A stretch of 30,304 nt of DNA, taken from NCBI GenBank assembly GCA_020736575.1, contig JAGPYM010000118.1, positions 1 to 30,304 on the forward strand, written 5' to 3'. The notes beneath the pieces are model-generated. The model searched no databases. It saw nothing but the letters and a program-made list of their open reading frames with translations, and was not told where the DNA came from. Both the position numbers and the translations under genes were made by a program. Positions 17,570 through 28,400 of the stretch are shown here, piece by piece; the stretch's first letter is position 1, and each line of letters begins with the position of its first letter. This DNA comes from Thelonectria olida. Lineage: Eukaryota > Ascomycota > Sordariomycetes > Hypocreales > Nectriaceae.

Positions 17570-20500
17570 AAGTGTTTAGTGTCCTATCTACGGCAGCTGA
17601 AGCGGTGTTCGCTATTTCGGCACGGGGTGAGGGCGGGGTTAAGTTGAGATAGTAGGGTTATAAGCGGGGGGGTTGATAGGGAGAAGCCCGTCTCCCCAGT
17701 TAGCTTGCATTAAGGCGGCCCGTGGCTAATGCAAATCGGATTATCGCTTGAATAGCATCCATGTTTGGCGTCTATTTTTGGTTATTAGATAGCGACTTTC
17801 CTCCTAGATAAAAAGAGATATTGCTCCTTTAGGTGCTAGTGTATTGAAGCATTTCTGTATGGTATGCTGTCCACTTTTAGTATCGAAAGAGGAAGTGTTT
17901 AACTGTCTCTCTCGCTTGTCTGCAGTCATACTGGTCTGATGATACTGCGTTAATGTGAAAGAGGTATAAGTTTAGCCTTGCTATGCCTATTCTAAGTTGC
18001 GCAAGCATACTAGCTTCCTTTTATAATAGCTGGTTATAGAGTTATTTTATATGCTTACCTAGTAGTGCTATATCAACGCGTTTGGAGTGTCTTCTAACTT
18101 TTCCTGGTAGTGTCCTATTGATGTTAACTTTGGATCGTGCACTACTAAGTGTTATTGACCGCATGTTAGGGAACTGCTTTAGGGGGGTTGCTCCCTGCTG
18201 TGTTGCCTTCCGAGCCTTATCTTTAGCAAGCTTTAAGAGCTTGTTTTTATTGCTAAAGGGAAGCCACAGGATCCTTAAAATGTTTCCCTCCTCTTAGAAC
18301 TTTTTAACTAAATTGTAGATGTAGTGTATATATTTTTAACCCGACTGCTATTAGGGTTACTTGACTGTAAGTGCGGTAGCTTTATTACTTGTTATTAGTG
18401 CGATGCTGCGGTATTAAAACTTTAGTATGGTTTATCTTAGGGCATATGCTATTACTATAAGCTCTCTATTATATGGATTCTGTCCTGTTTTTATATTAAG
18501 AGTAAATAAGAAAGTCACAAGCTCTAGCCCGCCTTATACTAATGCTAATATCTGGACTGCTCTACTAATACCTATTATATTGTTCCGAGTAGAGCTGCTT
18601 ATTGTAATACGAATGGCCTAACCTACTTCTGCCTCTCTTGCTGCTGCTTTATTAGTAATAGCTTCCACTTGCTCCTCCTATAGTACTAGAGTGAGTGGTT
18701 AAATAGTTTCTAGCTGCTCTATTAGTAGTAACCCCTATAGCCTGCTATAGGTGTCCCGGTATTAAATATTATCCCTATAAGTTCGGCTATATAGTATATA
18801 TATCTATAAAATATCTACTTATACTAGGGCCCAAGCGGCCAAATTATATATATTTTACCCTTTCTAATTGCATAAGGTTACTAATAAATATAAGATTTTA
18901 GCTTTACTAATAAGGTCTAGAAAAGCTATATATAAGCTTAAAATTGCTAATTATTAAGTATAAAATATATTAGATTTAAAAACCTATCTTCCTTAATACT
19001 TATATAATAAATAATTTTATTAATAGACTAGTAACCTTTAGGTAAATAATAATAACTATTATTACTTTCTTAAATCTTTTAATTAGAGATACTATTTATA
19101 GTTAGTTTATAGACAAGTATGGTATTTTATTTTTAACTCTTTTATTATTTAAAGTATTTTATAATATAAAATTGCTATTTTTTTAAGCTCTTTTAGTAGG
19201 TAAAACTGGCGGTTATAATAAATAGTAAGATTTGGTAGCATTCTGCCCCTTAAGTTTAGTATTATAACTATTATATAGAATATCTTAAGCTATTAAAATT
19301 AAAATATTCTAGTACTTTTTATTACTCTTTTATAATATAATAATCAAGCCTAAAAATCCTTCCATACTATTATATAGCTCTAGTTATTATAAACTATTAG
19401 AAGCCCCACTTAAGTGAATAATAGAAAAGTACTATAATATGCAGCTAATACTAACCTATTAACTTAAAGACTTAATATAAGTTATTATAAAATTATCCTT
19501 CTATTATTTATTACTTTTAGTATGGCTTTTAAAGCTAATTACTAATTAAATAGTACTAGCAAATTAGATCCCGCTTTATTCTTTTAGGGGCAGGAGCATT
19601 AGCTATATAGGGCTTTTAAAGTTAGCATTTCTTAGCTAGGTATTAGTATATAATAGATCTTTCTAGCTTTCCTACATAAAATTAAGGTTTTAGTAGTTAG
19701 TATTAAGGCTAAAATAAATATATATTATAATAAATATAATTAGATATTTGCCTTATAAGTCTATTTTATTTTAAATTCTTTATAGTCCTAAAGCTAGTAT
19801 AAAAGTATATAGCTAAACCCCAAGCTACTAAAAAGATTTAAATAGGATAGGTATTATATATAAAATATAAATATAATATATAGCCTTATCTATTAAAATA
19901 ATAAAATAGTAATCTTAATAGCTTAAATTATATACTTAAGTAGATTTTAAAAATCTTATTTATAAAATATTTTAAATACTAGGCTAAGTAGGCTAGTTAG
20001 TTAAGGAATTTTTACTTTTATAAAAACTATTAGCTAATTTTATATCCTTTATATTTATAAACACTTACTTTCTACTACTATTAAAGTCTATTAAAGTATA
20101 TAAGCCGTCTAACCTCTTTTTAAATTATATACTATTAATTATATACTCTTTTTTAGATTATTCTAAATAGAATTATCCTAAACTATCCCTTACTTACTAA
20201 CTTATAAACTATTACTATTAAATTGCTAATATAATATCCTTAAAATTTAGGACCTAAGTTATAGCCACTCTTATTAAAACTGGCATAAACTGAAATACTA
20301 CCCCAGCTATTACTAAGATTAAATATAAGATAAACTATATAATTACTAGTACTTTGCCCATTCCTATTATAATTATAACTCCTATTCTATTAAATATAAT
20401 AATTAGCGCTAGTAGGCTAGTCTTTAGCACTATTAATAAATATATTTAGTTTCTACCTATTATATATATTAGATACTATATTTATAAGGTTAATTCTAAC

Positions 20501-21180
20501 TTAGCGGGCCCTAACCTAACCCTTTTAAATAGGGCGTACTATTTTAAATTATATAATAATTGGGCTAATAGTATTAATTATATTTATACTAACTCTATAT
20601 CTAGCTATACTATTATAATAAAAGTGCGGGTTATAAAAATATAACCTACTTAATAGAATTGCCCCTTATAGGGCTATTAGAATTAAAAGCCTTAATAGAA
20701 TAATTTAATATTACTATTAAAAGTATTTATAAATAGAAAGTTAATTACTACTTATTAGAGTAAGCTTTTAATTATTATAAGGAGTTCTCTACTAGAGTTT
20801 AAGCTTAGCTAACTATTAGTAGGTTCTAGTCTTTTAGCTACTTTTATTTTAACTAATAGTATAATATATAAAAGACACCTAGAAAACCTATCCAAAAGTG
20901 ACCTAATATTAAGTTTAATATAAAATATAAATAGTATCACTTTATGCGCGTAAACTTATATAACCTAGTGCCTATCTCTAATAATTAGAAAGATATAAAA
21001 TAGTAAATATATATGCTAAAGAGCTAATAATTATTTATATTAGTTGCAAATAGCTACTAGTATATATATATACTATAAATATATATAATATAAGTTATAT
21101 AAATTGGAAATATAATATTAGGGGTAGTTAAAAGCAGCTCCCTAGGTATAGTAAGGATTGGAAATATAAATACTAGTTAA
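17570..21180 (-). mobile_element. Tad-like non-LTR retrotransposon (LINE), RIP-degraded
   Basis: The 3' portion (17700-18660, described separately) is recognisable as the end of a fungal LINE ORF2. Upstream on the minus strand (18660-21180) the DNA is strongly RIPped and AT-rich, and I could not place RT motifs with confidence. The right limit is set by a gypsy LTR at about 21181 and is therefore only an upper bound. The left limit lies between the ORF2 stop (17700) and the NLR frame (about 17560). RIP damage is lighter in the last 700 bp than in the body. Confidence 0.55.
17700..18660 (-). pseudogene. LINE ORF2 C-terminus: RNase H and Cys/His end
   Basis: The minus strand reads through an RNase H segment at about 18650-18421 containing NPYNRELIVIAYALR, the usual NPY.(A)EL.A.A.A.R block of fungal LINE RNase H. 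Next come KLAKDKARKATQQGA (about 18225), then QLRIGIARLNLYLF and QARETVKHFLFRY at about 17880-17990, matching the QLRTG.A.LN.YL and RETVEHFLF blocks after RNase H. It ends with AIIRFALATGRL at about 17710-17745, a typical Tad C-terminus, and a stop at 17700. RIP-type stops interrupt it. ORF2 normally supplies endonuclease, RT and RNase H for target-primed reverse transcription. This copy is dead. Plus-strand ORFs at 18082-18297 and 18427-18621 are antisense shadows. Confidence 0.8.
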
Positions 21181-21605
21181 TAATAGGGACGGCCTATATA
21201 CTACCTAACCTAGACTAGGCAATTAAGCCTAGTAGAATCCTATTATATTATAAAAGTATGGATTTAAAGCAACTAATAAGGATGGATTATTAAAGATTAC
21301 AACTAGCGGGCTATAATCTAGCTATAATTTATAATAGAATTATTAAGGGATTATAAACTTATTATTATAAGCTTTTATAATTTAAGGAATATATAACTAG
21401 TATTTAAATATAGTTATTACTACTAAATAGAATTATAGCTATTTTAGCTTTTAATATAACTTAATTAGACTTATTTATTTTAAATATATTACTAGATATA
21501 ATAACCCTTTTATTTACTATTTAAACCTTAACGCCCTAATCTTTCTACTAATATAAACCCTATAATCCCTAAGTTTATAAGTTAGAAACCGACCAGATTA
21601 TTATA
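21181..21605 (+). repeat. RIPped LTR of the same gypsy family, probably solo
   Basis: The 3' two-thirds match the other LTRs. AGCTATTTTAGCTTTTAATATAA, in two pieces, is at about 21436-21460. ACTAGATATAATAACCC is near 21492. ACCTTAACGCCCTAATCTTTC runs to about 21545, and the end GACCAGATTATTATA is at 21605. The start is uncertain. GACGGCCTATATACTACC at about 21188 resembles the young LTR start. After 21605 no leader or primer site of this family is seen, and no gypsy coding trace lies before 21181, so it is probably a solo LTR. Confidence 0.65.
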
Positions 21606-23860
21606 AGTTATATAAAATAAAATTAGCATTTCAACTCTAAGCCAGCTTGGATTATATTAAAGCTAAGTATAGGATCGGACTAGAATACTTACTTATAAAC
21701 ACTTGGAGCCTATAGCTATAATATAAACTTAGTTATATTTTTAGCAGATAGCTAGTAATATCTATCTATTATCTTCTAAATATTATAATAATTACCTTAT
21801 AATATTTGAGAATTATTTTATATTAATACTATTATTATATAATTAAAAGACCCTATTAAATACTCTAGCTATGCCTAAAATATTCTAAATAAACATATAA
21901 ACTACCTAATACCTGCTACTAATATATTAGGACCTCCCCTAATTTTTAAGCTTTATAAAATAATAGACTTATAGGCTTTAGGCTAACTGCCCTAAATATA
22001 TTTTATTAAACTGCTAATAGATCTTAAGCCATACAAGCCTCTCTACTTCCTTTATCTTGCGGAGGAGGTCGTCCTTTATAACTATATAAGTAGTTCTTAT
22101 AGTTAAAGCTCGCTTAGCCCTGCCTATTATCTATATTAAGGGTAAACTAGCTGAATCCTAACTAGCGCTACCTATATGCCCATACTTTATATAAGGAGTC
22201 CAATTAAACTATAATTAAAATATTATTTTACTATTTTTAATTATATATTTTAATAAGGTATTTTCAACTAGCTATTCCTTAAACCTAATAAAAACCATTT
22301 TAAGTTTAATTTTATTAAATATTAATATTTCTTATAATACTAGGCTAAGAATCCCACTTGCTTAAGAATATTTACCCCTTTTAGCTAATAGGGTAGTAGA
22401 TTTTAAAAATGCTTTACTTTAGTAAAAGTATTAAATACTTACAGCTGCATAGCGTATCAAACCGCTAGAGGACCTTAAGACCTTATAGCACTTGCATGGG
22501 TATTACTTATCCTTATTTAATATTTTACCTTCTTAGTCCCTTTCTTTGCCTATTATAATTAAATGGCAGTACCCCCTATTATATAGCAAATTTATATAAT
22601 TAAGATCATCTTTACTCCCCTAGGACCTACTATTTGTATTATTATTATTACTATTATTATCTTTATATATTAGCTTATGCGTGGCTATATAATAGAAATG
22701 GCAGCATATTATCGGACCCTAGGGTAGAGAAGGCACCTTTTAGGTGCCTAATAATAATCTAAATGCAGCCTTATATGCTTAGGCTTTAATATTACTAGAT
22801 TTATAACTAGTTATTATAGGATTTTAGCCTTAGGGCGTTTCTAATACAAATTATCTTTTAGAAGATATAACACACGTGCTAGAAATGCTACTATAATATA
22901 AAGGAGCCGCGCTTTAGGGCATATTGCCACTTCTATTTGGAATTTTAATAGTCTTAAGCAGTATAATAATTAGTAGTTATACTATATATACTAAGGTTAA
23001 AAAGACTAAAGTATTTTATAATAAAAAGATTAGTATTACAGTTTGGATAGTATTACTAATAATAGCGCCTAGATTTATTATATTAACTATCCTAAGATCT
23101 TATCCTTTAGACAAGTCTAGAGCCAAGTGTCCGGGACATCTATAAGGAGTCTTTAGGATAGTATTATAATATATAAAAGTACTACTTATAGGTATACTAT
23201 TACCTTAATAAGGGACCCTATTTAAGTCTAGATATATAAAATTGCGCCCTAGTAATTTATATACTAGAGTTAAAAAACTAATAGTACTATATAGTACAAA
23301 TATTAGCAATTTAGCAGCCATAGCAATAATATATAGTACATTTCTATTAGGTGGAGTTATTTTCCCCAAATGGGCACTATTATAATTATCTACTCTCCTA
23401 ACCGGGCTATTTAGGTCGGCAGTTAGGCTCTAGCTTATTTAAAAAGCAATCTGTTTCTAGACTTACCCACATAGCCCATAAAAAGGAATTAAAATCGAGG
23501 TAAAATAATAAGTTTATAAGCTAGTAGAAGTAATATATTAGATTGTAAGTTATTAAAATCTAGTGCATTATCTATAGAATCCTCTATATTAAAGTTAATA
23601 TTAGAGGGAATGCAAATAGGCTTGCAAGAGGTGCCTATAATAGAAGTGGACGGGAGAGTGCCTTTATTATTATAAAAGAACAAGATGGAATTAGGGGCTT
23701 ACTATAGCCTCCAACAGCTAGGATTCTTAGCAATAGTTAATCTTATAATTAGAATATACATACTTGTATGTAGTGGTAAGAGTTATTAAAGTGGCTTAAG
23801 AAGTATTATTAAATAGGCGGGTACCATCCACCTTTATACTTAAACTAACCGGTATATTAT
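21606..23860. other. AT-rich decayed stretch without identifiable gene
   Basis: The only open frames are 22924-23145 (plus, hydrophobic, AT-driven) and 23489-23683 (minus). Neither has a recognisable domain. A perfect 8-bp hairpin with a 3-base loop (AGGCACCT/AGGTGCCT) is at 22731-22749. A short ATT repeat is at about 22638-22660. The 22020-22180 part keeps some GC (GCGGAGGAGGTCGTCC) but gives no readable protein. Confidence 0.5.
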
Positions 23861-25440
23861 GCCCTACATGCGGCCTCTAGGTGCTGCCCGGCTTCTCCCT
23901 AGCTTTAATCCATCCATCCATCCTATATAAAGAAGGATGTTAAAATAAGGCCACTACACTCCTATCTTCTATTCGCTCGGCCAATCCCTAAAGCACTAAG
24001 CTATACTAATACAGTTGTATTAAGAGAAAAGCCCTTATTACCTTATTACCTTGCCCCTTAGCCAGGCCAAACTTGCGGCAATTCTAACAAGAGCGGCCCA
24101 GATAATAGGCTATTAGCTACTTATAGTCTCCATATATAAGTCGTATCCTTAGGTGGGATAAGCTAAATCCGAATCCCAGCCGCCCGGCGGTTTCAGCTCG
24201 TCCGCCTAACTAATAATATCCCCCAACTCGGCCAAATATACGCTTATTATCTCTAGCCCTTAGGCTCTCTACCCAACCAAATGCTAGATACCTATAGCAT
24301 ATTATTATTATCTGAAAACCTAAGGATAAGAGTGTAATAAAGGCCGATAGTAAGTACTAACCGAGACAAATCCCGCCACACTTCGCCCCCTTTAGCATTT
24401 ACTATATAATATTACTAAGCCACTATCCCGTATAACCCGCCCTGCAACTTGGTTATGCATTTATATATCCCTAGATAGTATGCTCCCCCCTTTTCCCATA
24501 CCGCTCGGCCTTTGCGTTCTTAATAATAAATTAAAGGCGCAAAAGGGGATATAAGCACTAGCATCCTACAGGAGAGGCAATCTCTAAAATAGTATGGATT
24601 TATAGCCCTAATATTAGTAACTCACGCCGGATAATATAAATCCTTCTCGCAGCTCTAACACAGTCGGACTTAACCATCAATCCGCAACCAAGGACAAGGG
24701 GGAATAGGGGCGGTGCCTCAGCTCGTCAGGGCTAAACGATCCGGTCAACTCGACTTTATACCAACAATGCCATCTCCGCTAATACACATCAGGCATTAAT
24801 ATAATCGGCCGCTGCGGTATTTTCGCTATTGGCCAGCTCCCGGTTGGAGGCCTCACGAGGATCAACATCCCGGTTGGGGCGCCGCTCGAGAGAATGGATG
24901 GCGATGGCGCAAGGCTGCAATGGCGCCAGAGCACCAGTCTTGGGAATAAGGGCTGCTCTTAGGGGTCGGTCAGTAGATGGTTACCAGGCAAGAGAGACGA
25001 GGGCAAAGTCCATATAAGGCATGGGGATTATTAAGGAAAAGGAAGGAATAAGAATTTAGTAGGAATTCGCAAAATGCAACCAGTTATTCCAAATAAGTGA
25101 GATGGAAAGGCAGGGCGGCTAATATTCTCCTCGCTAAAGAGGTCTGAAAGTGAGAGTATTAATAACATGCGAATGTGCGGATAATACTGCAAGCTTAGGA
25201 GGGGTTAGGAGAAAAGCGAGGCTAAAGTATAGGATGAAATGACAAGTAGGGCGGGCCAGAAGTTAAGAATATAAGTTTATAATGGGCAATAGAAGTTAGG
25301 CGGTAGTGACTGCTCTTATATAGAGGGGGTTATATGATGTAATATTGGTTATAAGCGGCAATAGCGCCTTGCCCAAACGGGCGGGCCGCCATTCCGGAGG
25401 AGGCAGTAGCGACTTTGCGATTACTATTAAAATAAATTCG
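23861..25440. other. Balanced-composition island inside RIPped DNA
   Basis: GC and CpG are clearly higher than on either side (for example CCGCCCGGCGG at about 24180 and GGGCGGGCCGCC near 25380). A CCAT microsatellite lies near 23909-23924, followed by TATATAAA at 23925-23932 and a pyrimidine-rich stretch, which resembles a fungal promoter. No gene of credible length follows. One possible coding remnant is listed at 24789-24980. Confidence 0.5.
24789..24980 (-). pseudogene. Short coding remnant, unknown family
   Basis: A minus-strand frame of about 63 codons, ending in TGA at 24789-24791, is open back to a TAA at 24981. It reads naturally (landmarks ALIPKTGALAPLQPCAIAI, HSLERRPNRDVDPREASN, NTAAADYINA) and has balanced codon use unlike the surrounding DNA. 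There is no start codon in a good place and no domain I recognise. It may be the last exon of a decayed gene. The opposite-strand ORF at 24829-25017 looks less protein-like. Confidence 0.25.
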
Positions 25441-28400
25441 TAAGTTCTTATATATTAGCTTAATAGAAAGGCAAATAATATTACAAGCGCTCTTATTATT
25501 AGGTAGATTGGTTATATTTTATTATTTAACTTTACTATCTATTATATTAAAATAATTAAAAATAGTATTACTAATAGACTATTAAAAAAGTAAATAAGTC
25601 TATTTAATTAATTAAATAAAAAGGTAAATATAATATTAAAAACTAGATTAACTTTATTTTTATTTAATTTTAAAAAATAATATATAGCTTAGTAAAAGAG
25701 ATTAAGTTTTAAAGCTATAAATTAATTTTAAAGTTAAGAAAATAGCCCTTAAAAACTATTATAATAGAAAATAGCTATAGTTTGGGGAATTTTATATATA
25801 ATATAAAAACTTAAGGAAGTTAATAAACCTATATATATATAAATTAGAAAGGAAGCTAAAAGGCATTTTATTTAAAATGGCTATATTTAGAGATATAATT
25901 ATATAATTAGAAAAGATTATATAAACTCTATTTTAATAATTATAAATAAGAAAGTAAGTAACTAATTAATTTAATATTATTATATTAACTAAAGCTATAA
26001 GGGATATAAAGTAACTATTATTATATTTAAATAATAGTATTAGTAGTTAAATTTATAAATAGATATTATAAATATAATTTTAATTTATAAGACTTATTAA
26101 AAGCATTTTAATATAATAGTATAAAAGAATATAGTTCTTATTATATTAGAATAACTAATAATAAAAGTATATATAAATATTTAATATTTTAAAAAGTAAA
26201 AGTTATAAGTATTTTTTAAAAGCTAAATGTAATCTTATAAGCTAGGTTAAAGCTAAAATTATACTAATATTTAATATTAGTATAATAAAGCTTTTTATTA
26301 AAAAACTAATAGGCTGCTAGGGTATAATTCTTATTATTATAATTAATAATAGCTTAAAGTTTTAAAAAGATTTTAAAAAGATTATAAAATTAATAGGAGC
26401 TAAGGTTATTTTCATTTTAATATATAATTAAAAGCTAATAGTATTATTAAAATAGGGTATTAATTAATTATAAGGTTTATTAAAAATAGAAATCTAAATT
26501 ATTTAGAATTTTAATTAAATAATTTAAAAAACCTCTTACTAATAAACTAATTTATACTTAAATATTATATAATTGCTTACTATTCTTTCTTATTAATAGC
26601 TATAAACCTATCCTTCTATTAGAAGTTAATATCCTTATATAAAAAATAATCTTATAAAATAATATTTAAATATATAATTAAATAATTAATACTAGACTTA
26701 AGATTATTATTTAAATAGATAAAAATATAAAAAAGTAAGGTATAAAATTATAATATACTAATAGAAGCTTACTAAAAGAATAAATAAGTTACACTCTTAT
26801 TTAATTTATAAAAGTCTATTATAATTAGTAATTTAGTATTAAAATATAATATAAAGTATTTTAAAAACGTATTTTATAAAGTGAAATTCTAAAAGAAATA
26901 AACTAGTCTATTTTATATAATTAGTAAGTCCTTAAAAGAATTATATTATTTAATATATTTAAATAGTCCTAAATTATTAACTTTAATTTATAATAATTAT
27001 TTAAAAAGTTTTATAAAAATTATAATAATTTTTAAATAAATTAGAAAGATTATAATAACTTAAGGTTTAATAACTATATCTTTTATAATAAGTAGCTAAA
27101 AAATATAAAGTAAGTTATAAAAAAGAGTAAGATTAAAGGAATATAACTATTAATAATATAAGTAACCTAAGTAATAATAAAAATAAAAGAGCAGGCTAAT
27201 AGCTTACTCCTTTTAAAAGGAACCTAATAGCTCTATTAAAAGTTATTTTATTCTAATTAAATAAAGAAATAAAAGCTAAATAGATTTAATATAACCTTTT
27301 AAAAAGTTTATATAATTAAAAAAGTAGTAATAGTAAGAGTTTAGAATTTATTTCTTACTATTATAAAAGGAGTTTAAGGTAAAAAAGAGAAGTAAGAAAA
27401 TAACTACCTACTTATAAAATTTCTTTTTTAAGCTCTTATATTAAATAATATTTTTTTTATTACTGTTCCTTTTAATCTAATAAGAGAAACTTGTATAAAT
27501 AATTAGTTTTATATATATAAAAGAATAGAGTAAAATATTAAAATAGAAGTGCTAATAATAATTAAATAAAGGTATGCCCTTAAGAAGGTCGGAATATAAA
27601 TAATTTATATTAAACAAATTATAAAATTAAAATCTTAAAATCTTTAAAAATTTAAAATAGAAATTTATATTAATAAGCACTTAAAAGTATATTTAAATAT
27701 AATAAGTAAATAGCTAAAAAAAGCTAGATATAGGGAGGATATATTTAAAATAAGTTAATTATTTAATTATAATAACTAGTAATACTAGTAAAATATATAA
27801 AAATAAGAAATAAATATAATAAAACTATTATAGAAATAGGCTTTTAATAAAAAATAAATACTATTTTTAAAATATAAAATACTAATACCTACTACTTATA
27901 AGACTTACTAATAATAATAAAAATATATTATATATTTATAAAAATATAAGTTCTTTCTATTTAATAGTTTAAAATTAAAAATTATTATATTTTAATTAAT
28001 ATTATAGTTTAAAAACCCTAAAACTGCCCCCTATTAAAATATTAATACTCTAATTATATCTCTTAAAAACCTATTAATATATTAAAATTTATATACTTTT
28101 TAATAATAGGTTAAATCTCTTTTTTATTCTTACTAACTTATAAATTATAAACTTCTATTATAATAGTAATATAAAGGCAGCTAGCCCAGTTTATAGTTTT
28201 AATATTATACTCTTTTAAATTTATTATATATACCTTACTTTATAAGTAATTAATAGAGTATATAGTTTGCTTTTTTAAAAGGTATTTATTAAAATAGGCC
28301 TATTTATACTTATTATATAAGTTTTAAATATAATTAATATATTACCTTATATAAACTAGTAATAGATTAGTAAGTATAAAAAGGAGTTAAATATACTTAT

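Noticed and set aside
18082..18621. Two plus-strand ORFs (18082-18297 and 18427-18621)
   Set aside because: They are antisense to the LINE RNase H and C-terminal region, which reads clearly on the minus strand.
22731..22749. 8-bp hairpin as a terminator
   Set aside because: Prokaryote-style terminators do not apply in this genome, and no gene ends here.
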